Origin: Cristatella mucedo
Taxonomy: Eukaryota; Bryozoa; Phylactolaemata; Cristatellidae
Direction of reading: 5' to 3'
NCBI GenBank assembly: GCA_009760855.2
Contig: WPIO01000014.1
Span: forward strand, 7,160,501 to 7,224,500
DNA: 64,000 nucleotides
The notes under the pieces were generated by a model, which was given only the letters and a program-made list of their open reading frames with translations, was not told the origin of the DNA and made no database searches. Of this stretch, positions 1 through 11,876 are shown in pieces; the stretch's first letter is position 1, and each line of letters starts with the position of its first letter. Position numbers and translations under genes: made by a program.

Positions 1-700
1 AACGCCTAGCCCTGCTTATAGAGTTTTTTATTTAAATTGAGCTAAGAAGACACCTGGTAACAATACTGACCTTGCTTCAATTACAGTTCAGCCAAGCTTT
101 ACAGATTTATAATTTTAGAAGGCTTCCTTAATGAGCTTTTTCGGAGAGTTGCACTCGTATTACCGTGGGCTGATCTAACAACGGCTATACAAGAGCTACA
201 CACTGAATCGGCGGCAACTAGGCCTCAGGTTTCGTCCGAACTCTCATTCTATTGACGAGAGCTAATTTAGTGCTACCCAAACAGCGTTTTTATTTCATGT
301 GAACAATAGGTTGCACAACCAACCTATGATCCGTACCAAAGCCTCTCGACAGTTACGGCTTAACAAAAAGTACAAAAAACCGAGCCGTTGGTGATCGTTT
401 TAGACAGCAAGGATGAGCTTTCTCTTAAAGTGACCAACAAAGCTAAATATTTGACTAGGCTTTCAATGAATTTTAAGAGCCGTAACTGCTACTTTATTGC
501 ACTGAGCTAGCTAGATACACTTGTTGAATCTTAGTTTCCAGCTATTTCCCTGTCCAATTGAGGATTCAGGTGAGGAACATTAAATTGTAGATTTTCCATG
601 CACTGTAACAAACTGTACTCGGGAGTTTTGAGTCTGCTGAAAACAAAAGAAAATCTAGCCTGAGCCTACGCTTGCAAAATTCCTTAAGTGAATACGGAGT
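1..700. other. No gene seen
   Basis: AT-rich. Parts resemble 9200-9300 and 14970-15130 (CACACTGAATC...CTAGGCCTC and GAGAGCTGAT-like blocks), so it is probably dispersed repeat. Confidence 0.5.
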
Positions 701-968
701 ATATTACCGCGTGGAAGATAACATATTTTCCCAGCTTCTACAGAAGCTGGTTCCCATAATACCAGTTAATGAGCATGGGACATTAACTTTGTATGCATTC
801 AAACCTACGTATCGAGATGCATGCACGTCTAAGTCGTTGTTTTTGAGAACTCCTGCTCATCACAGCTAATTTGATGAAATCAGAGTGTCATCACTTTAGT
901 TGAGCCTTCATTAGACCAGCATGCACGCCCGAGCTCACACGCGAACTCAGGCAAGCACAAACACACCT

Positions 969-1028
<60 letters not shown>

Positions 1029-1400
1029 ACACACTTGAGCATACAAAACCACACCCAGTAACGCCAAGCCTCCAGCTATAAAAAACCGAAACGATGCCAG
1101 TAAGTTAAATGAACACTGATGCAACGGGAGTGCATAAACATTAGTACAATTTTTTCATAGAGTTACAATTGAATGTGTAATGGAATGTGCTCTTAATGGT
1201 AATCTGCAATTGCTAGAGCTCGATCAGCAAATGAGCAGATATAGACTTTCTCATCGCTTTTGCAATGATGAGGGCCAGGCAAGGAAAAGTTCCTGAGCCA
1301 CGAACCAATCGCCGTAACAAATGAAGCACTGCCCACTAACAGCAGACTTGGTGTTCTGGCCAGATAAATTATGACCATTGACCAAAATATACAGCATTCC
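700..1400 (-). repeat. Dispersed repeat carrying a CA microsatellite, copy R1
   Basis: The reverse complement follows the 34.1-34.7 kb unit: CAGCTTCTACAGAAGCTGG at the left, (AC)n in the middle, then CAATTGAATG...GCTCGATCAGCAAATGAGCA. Orientation is opposite to the 29 and 34 kb copies. Confidence 0.65.
961..1034. repeat. (CA)n microsatellite
   Basis: About 74 bp of AC dinucleotides with a few interruptions. Open frames through it are artefacts. Confidence 0.97.
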
Positions 1401-1699
1401 ACTCTATTTAGGTTGAAATCGACCGGACGTTGGTGTTACCTAGCTCACGTTTCTCGCAGATATTTGAGTGCAATCCCAATTTTATCGATCCATGAAATTT
1501 TCTGTCATTGTGGGCACGTGCACTTATGTACAGGAGCTGCAAGGCCTCACGTTTATTTTGCAATTCACTGCAAATAGCCACAATCTAATTTGGTTGATTT
1601 CAAATCCTGTAAAAACTAGCTCTACAAAGCTCCAAAAAGCTTGGAATGTGGAACTAGGCTACGTTTAAAATTTGCTCACAAAAATGCTTACAATTTCAC

Positions 1700-2340
1700 A
1701 CAAGCTTCCTCGCGAAGTCCACTGAAATGAGATTGCAGCTGCCAAGGCCAATATGCAATCTGCTGAATTCCACGGCCTACCGACAGAAATCCTGCTGGAT
1801 AAGCTCCTGTTTTGATTACATGTGACAGCACACTTGGCGACAATTGTACTGGTAAAATTTCGCATGCATTGGTACAACTGTTCTCATGCAGTGGGCTGCA
1901 ATCTACTTCAACAGCCTGGGCCAATACTAAAATCCACAGAAAACCACCGAATCCACAACTTACCGGTTAGAAATATGCCGCATAGAGCACCAGTTTTAAT
2001 TGCATTTTAAAAGGCACTGTGTTTTCTGCATGCCTGCTATTAATGAAATGAAATAATTATCTGCCCACCCTGGCTATGCCCAGCAATCTCCAGAAATGAC
2101 CCTGGGAAATTGCAGCATTATAATCTATTCCATTGCGGTTCATCTGCAAAAATAATGAGAAGCACTACTATACATTCCATATAAGACCAGACTCAGCTCA
2201 AAGTGAGCCAACAAAATTTCACTCCATTGTGCATACCCAGTATCATGCAATGCACTATAATCTACTGCAACTACAGGGTCCCATACATCAAAACCACCAC
2301 AATCCACAGAATCCACCACAAAGCCACACAAACGAATACA
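1700..2340. repeat. Two diverged copies of a repeat of about 360 bp
   Basis: TCATGCAGTGGGCTGCAATC...CCAATACTAAAATCCACAG (about 1885-1945) recurs as TCATGCAATGCACTATAATC...CCACAATCCACAGAATCC (about 2244-2325). Short open frames here are not convincing. Confidence 0.4.
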
Positions 2341-2385
2341 CTAGATTGCTTAAATGCTGCTTTGCTCTTCAGCTATTGTAATGAC

Positions 2386-3820
2386 AACAACAATAATAAT
2401 AATGCACTTGATAAAGTGCCCTCAGAGAACTTAATCTCTTTCTCGGTGCTTTACATTCGCTGCAAAGGGAAATGCAATTGAATGGTAAGTAAAAAATGCT
2501 TGAAAAACGAACAAAATGAATAATATGGTAAAGGGTGACATGCACAGGGTCAGCATGCAAATGTGGTTAGTGGCAGCATGCACAGTGTCAGCATGCATAG
2601 GCGCATGGAGAACAAATCACAGGGACCCACTAAGTGCTATCCTAAATAGGTGTGTTTTTGAATTCTTTTTAAATGTGGTCAGGTCAGGGGATGTTCTGAC
2701 ACAGGTCGGGAGGGAGTTCCAGGCTTTGGGAGCATACGAACTAAATGCATGGTCTCAAAAGGATTTAAGGTTTGTACGGGGTATTTGTAGACTGTTGGAT
2801 TCCGAAAAGCAGGTGATACAATGCTTGGCCTGATGGGGGAGTATATATGAGAGATAGGCTGGAGCCAAAGAATGAAGTGACCCAAAAGTGAGCAACAAAA
2901 CCTTGAAGTAAAGGCGTTGCTTGACTGCTAGCCAGTAAAGGTCGGCGAGAAGTGGAGTAATTTGGCAACTGTGATGCTCACGACAGACAAGCCTAGCTGT
3001 GGAGTTATGCACCAGCTGCAATCGCCTGATCGCACATGCCAGTAGGCCAGCGAGCAGTGAGTTGCAGAAGTGGAGACGGGATGTCACGAATTTATGGACC
3101 AACTTGGACGTGGTATCCTTATCTAAACAAGCCCGATTTTTAGCGATGTTATGAAGCTGAAAATAGGCAGATTTGACTGTGGAGCTTATATGGTCGTCTA
3201 ACGAGAGGTCGCTTTGGAATATGACACCTAGATTTCGAGCTGATTCGACAGGAGATATGCTGGCAGAGCCAATTTTGAGAGTCAGCCTTTCCAATCTCTG
3301 AATCACACTGGGTTTGCCCATAACTACTAAGTTAGTTTTGTCATCGTTTAGTTTTAGAAAATTTGCTGCCATCCATGTGCGGATGTCATCAATGCATGAA
3401 GCAAGTGAGTTTAGAGAATTAGAGGTGCTCGAAGGCTGGGAGGGATCGAAGCAAAGGTACAACTGAGTGTCATCCGCATAGAAGTGAAAGCCTAGATTGT
3501 GCTTGGCAATCACATCAGCAAGAGGGTGAGTATAAACCGTGAAAAGAACAGGACCTAGTACAGGAGCCCTGAGGTACCCCATATTTCAGAGGTACCTCAG
3601 ATGATCTTTGTCCATTCACGTCAATTTTCTGGAGTCTCCCACTGAGATAGGACCTGAACCACTGCAGAGCAGTGCCAGTGATGCCCAGGCTAGATGAGAG
3701 GCATTGTGTACTATCACTGTAATTGCAGTCACAATTCTGCAGCAATGCACTGCGATCGATTACAAGGATGGAAAACACCTCAAACCTCTGCAAAATGACC
3801 TGAATGACGGAATGACTATT
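2386..3820 (-). mobile_element. LINE family B (L2/CR1 type), 5'-truncated, RT region
   Basis: On the minus strand the reverse transcriptase reads LGITGTALQWFRSYLSGR, GVPQGS, then (one frame away) VLGPVLFTVYTHPLAD and FYADDTQLY (catalytic Asp pair about 3469-3480). A post-RT region with RLHFCNSLLAGLLACAIRRL follows. The two frames, 3515-3907 and 2755-3582, show one frameshift near 3560. The 3' end has the L2/CR1 tail AAGCACCGAG...GGCACTTTATCAAGTGCATT followed by an ATT simple repeat (+ strand 2386-2460). It lacks the endonuclease. At its 5' side it abuts a LINE A tail fragment. Confidence 0.88.
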
Positions 3821-3907
3821 TAATGTAATGTATTTGCGTCTGTAACTCCACAAAGTTATAAATCTCTGGTGGGTGTTACTCAGGAGAGGTTTGTATAGCA
3901 CACTCAC
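2755..3907 (-). pseudogene. LINE B reverse transcriptase, frameshifted
   Basis: Two overlapping open frames (3907-3515, then 3582-2755) together carry RT fingers, palm and thumb. GVPQGS ends the first and the YADD box lies in the second. The first frame starts inside LINE A tail sequence, so its first 25 or so residues are not LINE B. Non-functional in this copy because of the shift and the 5' truncation. Confidence 0.8.
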
Positions 3908-3911
3908 AGCC
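3821..3911 (-). mobile_element. LINE A 3'-tail fragment
   Basis: Matches the last 90 bp shared by all LINE A copies (CTCTCCTGxGTAACACCCAC, GTGGAGTTACAGACG, then an ATTAC simple repeat). It sits between the LINE B 5' side and a head-on LINE A copy. Confidence 0.75.
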
Positions 3912-4580
3912 TCTCTAGTTCTGTCTCGGCTTGATTATTGCAATTCCTTATTGGCTGGGCTACCAAAGAAAGCTATTAAACCACTGCAGCTGACTATGTA
4001 TATGGCTGCAAGGCTAGTCTCCAAGTCCCAGCGGTTTGAGCATGTCTCCTTTGCTAAAAGAGCTAGGATGGATGCCGGTTGAGCAACGGATCCGGAGCAA
4101 AGTTCTTAAGCTGACCCACTCGGCCTGCCACGGCTTGGCTCCTTCGTACCTAGCTGAACTGCTGCCACAGTTTCAGCCTGTTCGCGCCCTCAGGTCATGT
4201 GTGGACAATACATTACCTGTTATTTTCCTCTGCTTGAAGACCGTTGGCGACAGAAGCTTTTGCTTTGCAGGTCATAGACTGTGGAACTCGATTCCACAAT
4301 TCTTATGCAACGGCAACTACTCTCCTACTGCCGACTATGGCTCATCCTTTTCAGCTGTCCTGAGCTGCTACTTCCATGCTACTCACTACCTCAACTGCTC
4401 TCCCGACTCTGCTGTGCTTCCCACTTTCTCTTTGTTGCGTGAGGCGAAGTCTGTTGGCTACCAAATTCGTACCGAAATCCGCTTAGGCTGTGAGTGTGCT
4501 ATACAAAACTCTCCTGCGTAACACCCACGTGGTCTTTATGACTTTGTGGAGTTACAGACGGAGATATATTACATTATATA
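3912..4580 (+). mobile_element. LINE A fragment (post-RT region to 3' tail)
   Basis: Starts at [20 protein letters not shown] and runs through HVSPLLKELGWMPVEQRI-like and FAGHRLWNSIPQFLCNGN to the tail GTGGAGTTACAGACGGAGAT plus ATTACATTATATA. It forms the left arm of a large inverted repeat with the next element. A frameshift separates 3873-4082 from 4036-4521. Confidence 0.85.
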
Positions 4581-5147
4581 AGCGGCTTTCGGTATGCATT
4601 TGGTAGCTAACAGACTTCGTCTCACGAAATATAAAGAAATTGAGAAGCATAGCTGAGTCAGGAGAGCAGTTGAGGTAGTGAGTAGCATGGAGATAGCAGC
4701 TCAGGACCGCTGAAAAGGATGAGCCATAGTCGGCAGCAGGAGAGCAGTTGCCGTTGCATAAGAATTGTGGAAGCGAGCTCCACAGTCTATGACCTGCAGA
4801 GCTAAAGCTTCTGTCGCCAACAGTCTTTAAGTGGAAGAAAGGAACTGGTAATTTATTGTCCACACAGGACCTGAGGGCTCGAACAGGCTGAAACTGGTGC
4901 AGCAGTTCAGCTAGGTACAAAGGAGCCAAGCCGAGGCAGGCCTTGTGGGTCAGCTTAAGAACTTTGCTCTGTATCCTTTGCTCGACCAGCAACCATCCTA
5001 GCTCTTTCAGCAGAGGAGACACGTGCTCAAACCGCTGGGACTTGAAGACTAGCCTTGCAGCCATATTCATAGCCCTCTGCAGTGGCATAATAGCTATCTT
5101 TGGAAGCCCAGCCAATAAGGAATTGCCATTATCAAGCCGAGACAGAA

Positions 5148-5600
5148 CTAAGGAGGTAGTAAAATTTTTACAAGCAACTGTGGGAGACAGCTTCTAATTT
5201 TCGATAGGGATCGGATTTGATGGCTAGCTGTAGAAGCAGTCTTCTGAATGAAGCTTTCATAATTGAGGCAGCTGTCGAACACGACACCTAAATTTCCAGC
5301 ACACTGTGATGGTCGCACAATAGCATCACCTATTAGAACAGCAAAGCCTTTTAATCCAGCCACACGCTTAAGGTGTCCTATAAGCAACAGTTCGGTTTTA
5401 TCATCATTCAATTTCAGCAAGTTTTCCGACATCCAGGATCGAATGTCGGCAAGGCCAGCATTTAGTTTCTCAGTTGCTGCAGCAGATTCTGACGGTTTGA
5501 ATGACAAATACAACTGAGTATCATCAGCATAGAAGTGATATCCTATTCCATGGGCCTTGATGACTTCTCCCAGAGGTTGTGTATAAATGGAGAACAGCAA
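5148..5600 (-). pseudogene. LINE A reverse transcriptase palm/thumb
   Basis: A 150-residue open stretch: [33 protein letters not shown] with both catalytic Asp, [19 protein letters not shown] and [20 protein letters not shown], ending in a shift before the [14 protein letters not shown] block. It is the best preserved RT core of the window but is broken on both sides. Confidence 0.82.
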
Positions 5601-6011
5601 GTGGCCGAGTATGGACCCTTGAGGGACTGCACAGGTGACCCTTCTCGTTTGTTAGACCTGACCCCTACACGACACGGATTCAACTCGATCAGACAAGTAC
5701 GATTTAAACCACGCCCGTGCTTCGTCTGCCAGACCGATCGTTGTTCTCAATCGTTCAAGCAGAACCTCGTGATCAAAGATGTCGAAGGCAGCAGACAGAT
5801 CTAGCAGAGCTAGGGCAGTGACATTCCCGTCGTCGTTGCCACGTAGAATATCATTGTTAACTCGGAGGAGAGCAGCTTTAGTGTAGTGCTGCCTCTTGAA
5901 ACATGATTGAAATGTGTCTGACGTTCCATTATTTTCATTATGTTCAACCAGCTGCTTAGCAACACTTTTTTCAAGAATCTTAGATAAAAAGGGAAGAAGG
6001 GAAACTGGGCG

Positions 6012-6398
6012 TTAGTTTGCTAGGACCTCTGTGTCTAATCCAGGCTTTTTAATAATGGGTCTAACGATTGCCGATTTGAAGGACTTGGGGACGACCCCTT
6101 TTCCCAAAGAAGCAATACAGATATTGGTTATGGCAAGGCTAAGTTGGTGTGTCAGTGAGGACCACAGAGATGAGTGTATAGGGTCTTCAGGAGACGAGCT
6201 CTTTTTGCTAGACCTTCTTAAGGTAGCCACATCGCATGTAGAAACCTCGGAGACCCTTTTAAGGAAGCTCACAGGTTGTGGAAACGCGATTGCTTTAGTC
6301 GGAGGGGGCTTAATGGAGGCACGAATGTGCACAATGTTTTCAGTAAAGGCTGAAAACTTTTTGGCTGAGCCCTTAACATCGGGGTAGTCCGACTGCAC
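6012..6398 (-). pseudogene. LINE A linker and RT N-terminal part
   Basis: Minus-strand frame with IHSSLWSSLTHQLSLAITNI, LGKGVVPKSFKSAIVRPIIK and KPGLDTE, the usual 'P..K.A.V.PI.KK' RT finger motif. The next residues (YRPVSLLPFLSKILEKSV) lie just past a TAG, in continuity at 6010-5950. Confidence 0.75.
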
Positions 6399-6508
6399 AA
6401 CAGTGGCCAGTAAATGGTTTACTGTCTTATAAATCTGTTTAGTGTCCGACTTGCAGGAATTCAGCTTTCTAATGAAAAAGGAAACCCTGGTTTTTTAAGC
6501 TTTCAAAT

Positions 6509-6910
6509 TTAAACTCGAAGGAAGTCTTTAAAATTGACTAGATCTGCATCAGACCCCGATTTCTTGAAACGAAGTTGAAGCCTGCACTTAACCCGGTGCA
6601 TCTTTACCAGTTTCTTTGTAAATTGAAAGGAATCTCCACCACTTTGAACACGGCTAGAATGAACGGGAGAATGCTTGTCAAGAGCACTCCTGAATATCAT
6701 GCTCATAGCATCAGTGATGAAATCGAGGCTGCTCGTCGAGTTTGAATGCAGATGAAGAAGACCTGCATCGCAAACAGATTTCAAAACCTTGTCCATGTCA
6801 ATCCTTTGTAAGTTACCTCGTTTGACATGTTCGATATTACCCTGTACGTACAAGGGAGCAGGAACAGTAAACGAGACCGAACGATGACCTGAGAGGGTCA
6901 GTGGGCACAC
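6509..6910 (-). pseudogene. LINE A endonuclease C-terminus and linker
   Basis: Starts at LTLSGHRSVSFTVPAPLYVQ, matching the SDH-x-x-V motif of APE-type endonucleases with Asp changed to Gly. It continues with the charged linker FTKKLVKMHRVKCRLQLRFK that precedes the RT in L2/CR1 elements. Confidence 0.7.
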
Positions 6911-8029
6911 CGTAAGGTCCGTGGGGAGGACATCCTAAGTGATCACGAGATCTAGACTGTGGCCACCGACGTGGGTGCTATGATTAACGTATTGGGCCAA
7001 ACAAAAATTCTCCAGACAGTCAAGAAATGAGCGGACCTGGCAGTTGCTAGGTTTGTCAACGTGAATATTGAAGTCTCTAAAAATCACTAAATGCCAGTCA
7101 CACACAAATATTTTAGCTAGGAACTCTGAAAACTCCTCTACAAACTAGTTTAGACAGCTAGAAGGAGGCCGGTATATCACAACAGTGAGAGACATTGTCT
7201 TTGATGAAGACATGATTGCAACCAACTCAAACGATGGCCCATGCGAAAAACTGCAGATTGTATAGCCAAACGATTCGCAAACAACAATTGCAACCCGCCG
7301 CCAACCTTGTCAGAACAATTGAACTGATAGAATGAGAACCCGGGTCGAGTGGTCTCAGAAATACTGCTACTGGAACAAGGCGTCGTCTAAGTTTCGGTAA
7401 GTAGAAATGCATCTAGCTTCACCTGGACCACCTGATCGCGAAAAAGTAACCCCTTGGTTTTTAGTTAGTGGACATTTAGTTGACGAAATTTAAGAGGCTG
7501 TCCAACAACTGGGCGACGGCGATGAAGTGGCTTGTATTCTCTTCCGTTTGAGTCCGGCCCGGCGGACGCCGGCCCTTTTAATTTGAATTGGACCTTGGTA
7601 ATGGCCGTCGGACAATGTTTTACAGCGTGCTGGGCTACGGCAGCTGGGCTACTACCGCAACAAGTACTATTCAGCGCTTTAAACTTACGGATCGTAGGTT
7701 TGATAGCCGAGCTGTTGGTAGGGCGAAGGCAGGATGCAGGAAGGTTCTCACTGACCCACCAGAGAAGGCCCGCCGGTAGGTATCGACTAATGGCGACATC
7801 GCACCTTATGCTAAGCAGGTCTTGTTTTGTATACCATATCAGAGGACAGCTTATAAATAGTCACAGCGAAGATATCAGCGGAATACCCAAAGGTATTACG
7901 GAGAAATCAAGTAAAGGTCCATACCAAGCTAGGAGTCATTCACCTTAAGTTCAAATAGAGATTGCATGTTTCTCTAATCTTTAGTTTTTAAGCTATTGCT
8001 CAATTTTACTACACTTGCACTCACCATAA

Positions 8030-9120
8030 TGCATCACTGCACTGAATTTAAATTCAATGGACCAGGCCAATACAATAATATACAGCAATCCGATGCAAAT
8101 TTCCTGGAAATTAGCTTCTCAAAGCTCCATTTTTAATACAATTTACAAAGCTGGCTGTGTAATGTGCAACGAGGTCATGAAACATAATTATGCCACTACT
8201 AACTCTATCAATGAATAGCATTATACAGTCGTAGTTTGGCTAAAAATACAACACGTTCCACGTAAAATCTCACTGCATGAAGCAAACATACTCTCAACGT
8301 ACTTAGTGCTTTAAATCTCGAGCGATGCATAGCAATCCATGGCAATGGCACGGGCAAATACGGCAATCCAATAAGATCTACCGAAAATTACTGGAGAGTG
8401 GCTGGGCAAAGCTCAAACCTTCCTTCCGTGTCACTGCACAATGAGTTTAAAGTGTAATGATCATTTCAACCGATCGTGCTCGTACAATTGCAAGCTTGGA
8501 ATGACAATTGGCAGCAATGGTCAAGGCCATGACTATAACTCACGGCCAATCGACGAGAAATGGTAGTGCGATGCTCCAATTGTCATTACTTATAACATGT
8601 CGCTGCGTCCGAATTAAATCCATGGCATTTTCAAGATGCTTTGCTCCTTAACCGTTAGCAATCTACGGTAATCACCAGCAATTGTCGTGGCTAATACCAT
8701 AATTAACAGAAAATGACAAGGTTGGCTTCTCGAAAGTGCAATTCTTATTCCACGTAACATCTAACTGTGCCCTTGCATAATTGGCACCAAATATTTGCAT
8801 TAAATCGATGGCAATGCGTGGCGATTGATGGCGATGGCATGGGGAAATACGCTACTGCATTAAGATCTGTTACAAGGGGACCTGAGATTGTCTGAGAGAA
8901 GCTCTTACTCTTCTTGTACGTTGCATCATACTGCAACGAAAGTGCAATCACTTCTTTAAAATAATCCGGAGCCCGCAATCGATAGCAATTCACGGCAATC
9001 GACGGCAATGGCATGCCTTATATCGCAACCCATTGCAAACTGGCAAGAGATTAACTGTTTGCAGCTCTAGTTTTCACGTCACTGCATCCTAATATACTGT
9101 CAACCTATTGTGAGCCTTCA
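8030..9120. repeat. Decayed satellite array, about 170-bp units
   Basis: Five or more diverged units recur with landmarks CGATxGCAATxxxxGGCAAT near 8335, 8505, 8665, 8805 and 8985, each followed by text ending in a CACGTCACTGCA-like box (8265, 8430, 8745, 8925, 9075). Related single units lie in reverse orientation at 26640-26870. No coding sense seen. Confidence 0.5.
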
Positions 9121-9399
9121 ATTATGGAAACAAAATACGAGTGAATCACACTGTCTATATATTATAATTGGTTTCAATCATTTCAATTGTTATTCATTAC
9201 ATTATTCTTTCAGCTGCGTTTCACATTGAGTCGGAACCAGCAGATAACTAGGCCTCTTAGGATCTGTCCACACGAGCTCTGATATTTATGGAGAGCTGAT
9301 ATTATTTTTTGGTTTAACGGATTGTAACCTTATTAAAAATTACCAATATATCGGTTACAAGCGTCGATTGTGAATTTTGAACCAGCCGAAAACTAAAAA

Positions 9400-9520
9400 G
9401 TTTAACCTGGAAGTACACATATAATATTTCTAAATTGGTTAGCGAGTATATTTCAACGACAAAGAGCACAGATATTCCCAGCCTGCATTGACGCCAAAAT
9501 GCTTAGTTTCACATGTTTAC
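9400..9520 (+). repeat. Short dispersed repeat (pairs with 17215-17335)
   Basis: GGTTAGCGAGTATATTTCAA and AAGAGCACAGATAT recur at 17250-17300 as GGTTAGAGAGTATATTCCAA and AAGAGCACAGATATGACC. Function unknown. Confidence 0.6.
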
Positions 9521-9652
9521 AGCTGCAAACTCAAAGGTAATTGGCTTTTTTGCAAACAGGTTAGCCATTATTCTCAATCTGGTGCAACGAAGAAAATAAA
9601 AAGCCTAGCTAAATCTGTCGGGCAGTAAAAGACATCAAAAGCAAGAAGCAGC

Positions 9653-11689
9653 GGTAACCGGACAACTCGGTGCCGGACAATTCGAAGCGGACAATTTGGG
9701 ACCAAAAATGGGTAATTCGGAGCGGACAATTCGGAGCTGACAATTTGCAATGAATTCATTTTTTATATTTTAAACGCAGTATAAACACGCTTTCAATTAG
9801 TGAGTACATAATTTTGAAACCTAGGCGCTTTCAATTAACCAAGGCATTTAATTACACAATAAGTGAGTACATAGTAGCTAGTGGGATCAGTGTATATAAG
9901 CATGACTGAAAATATCAGTGGACGGACACCTCTGGAAGTTTAAACTTGCAAGTCCAGCATCATAGTCTGTGAAACATTATGGATTGTAGTTAGCTATTTC
10001 GATAGTTTTGGTACTAGTTTTTGTTTTCTATTTAAATTTTAACTATCCTATGCATAAATAAGAGACTCGTAGATATGGCTTTAGAACTTGTAGAATCAGA
10101 GAAAGAAAATGAATGCTAGTTTACGAAGGGTATCTTAATCACATGGAAAGAAAAAATGAACAGCTGGAGATAAGGAGATTCTGCAATCGTTCCTGCAAAG
10201 GTCGCTGTTACGCAGCGAATGGAGTGATAATGAAACCGCCATCTCAACATTCGCACGCAGCATCTACTGGTCAACTTGAAAGAAATCGAGTCCGATCAAC
10301 CGTTAAACGACGTGCAGAAGAAACAGAAGAACTAGCAAGAGTGATTGTCCAGGCAGCAATTGAAAATTTGAGTCCAGCAGCACAAGCAACTGTACCAAAA
10401 ACCGAGATGATCAAACGCAACATCAGAAGATATCGTCAGCTTCCACCTCAGGTCAACAATAATCCTCCAGCTGAACTTCAGTTTACGACGAATGGTCGAC
10501 CTTTCCTGCGACATGATATTGACTTTAAATTGTTCGCAGCGGCGGAAAATCTTCAATTCCTTAGTGAATGCAGAGAGCGGTTAGCCGACGGAATTTTTAA
10601 TGTGAGTCCAGCTGACTATACACAACTGTACGCTATTCATGGAACACGTGATCGCATTAACATTCCATGCGCATTCGCCTTGCTGCCAAATAAAACGGAA
10701 ACTACTTACACAGCTTTGTTGACGAAATTAAAAGAGATTGAACCTCGATTACAACCACACACCGTCATAACCGACTTTGAAAAAGCAGCAATGAATGCGT
10801 TCACAAACGTCTTCCAGCCACCGATTCACGGCTGCCATTTCCATTTTGGCAATCCATCTGGCGTAAAGTTCAAGAATATGGATACGCAGGGAGATACAAC
10901 ACCAAACCCGAATATGCGATGCACATCAGAATGCTGGTCGCTCTGGCTTATGTTCCAAATAATGATAAAGTTCGTGTTTATGCAGAACGTATAGAGCTCA
11001 ATTCATTTCCAGAAGTTGACCAACTACTCAACTAATTCGAAGGCACTTTCATTGGAAGACGACTACGACGACAACGAGCTGTTTCTCTGTTTTCATCCGA
11101 CATCTGGGATTGCTACCAAGCTGTGCGTGAGGCTACTCCTCGAACTAACAACGCAGTGGAAGGATGGCACAGTGCATTAGCACGGTCAGTACAAATTGCC
11201 CACCCAACACTGCCGAGGTTGATAGTAAAACTTCAGAAGGAACAGAACACAAATTAACTGGTCGTTGAACGTCTACTTGCTGGTTAAGATCCTCCTCTGA
11301 GGAAAAATGAATATCGAGACCTGTATCTTCGATTGCACATGGTTGTGTTAGATTACGAAAATTGTTCGTCAATTGATTACTTGCTTGGATGCAGTCACAA
11401 CATAAATTTAATGGATTAACATTTAGTATACTGGTAACATTTTAAATCTGTGATTGTGTGCAAGGGTTGCTGGTATTTGCTATGACTTTTTTGTAGTAAG
11501 CTAACTAAACTTTACTTTATACGGTATTATAGTTCTATTAAACATGATTATTATAAAAATTCGTTTAAATTTCTAATGGATATATTTTAAATATCCTGCT
11601 CTGCATTTTCCGCTCCGAATCGTCCGCTCCGAAATATCTGCTCCAAAATGTCCGCTCCGAATTGTCCTGCGCCGAATTGCCCTAGAACC
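9653..11689 (+). mobile_element. MULE (Mutator-like) DNA transposon with FLYWCH-type transposase
   Basis: The 2037-bp element is bounded by exact 9-bp direct repeats AGAAGCAGC (9644-9652 and 11690-11698), the duplication size expected for MULEs. Terminal inverted repeats of about 95 bp (9653-9749 and 11591-11689) are themselves built from a 14-bp motif close to CGGACAATTCGGAG, repeated about six times on each side. It carries one decayed transposase on the + strand. Confidence 0.88.
10075..11419 (+). pseudogene. MULE transposase with FLYWCH zinc finger, broken
   Basis: The longest open part (10113-10994) starts inside a FLYWCH-like finger (LVYEGYLNH, then Cys24/28/32 and QHSH). It continues into a MULE catalytic core: Asp159 in ADGIFNVSP, CAFALLPNKTETTY, Asp221 in TDFEKAAMNAF and the CHFHF motif. 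An ATG at 10075 begins a short frame (MALELVESEKENE) that needs a shift near 10110 to join. After CHFHF a second shift near 10850 restores QSIWRKVQEYGYAGRYNT and, further on, RTNNAVEGWHSALA, which supplies the third catalytic acidic residue. In-frame stops near 11034, 11258 and 11286 remain. Dead copy; the family assignment is firm. Confidence 0.85.
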
Positions 11690-11876
11690 AGAAGCAGCAG
11701 CTCATCATAGGTTGACAAAGCTTGCAGCAGGAGAAATGTCACGTAAGTGTTAAGTTTTGGGTGCAAGATATGCATATATAAAAGTGCAGAATAGGAGGCT
11801 CCGTCACCAACGGCCTTTACCTGAAATAGTGGATAATTATTTGCTCCGTTTACAAAAAATATAGATGGCTCCAGGA

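Larger units (their letters stand above)
4581..7787 (-). mobile_element. LINE A (L2/CR1 type), nearly full length
   Basis: Longest copy of this family. On the minus strand from 7787: a short leader, then an APE-type endonuclease (7500-6880; FRQLNVRSLK-like start in the sister copy, IVIYRPPS-like patch near 7170, SGHRSVSF near 6890), then a linker, RT fingers (SAIVRPIIKKPGLDTEVLAN near 6010; KILEKSVAKQL near 5960) and RT palm with [12 protein letters not shown] (about 5520-5531). The thumb and C-terminal part follow, to RLWSSLPQFLCNGN. Many stops and frameshifts. The last 95 bp, including the ATTAC tail, are missing. The 5' end coincides with that of the copy ending at 23072, so 7787 may be the true 5' end. 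No ORF1 seen. Confidence 0.85.
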
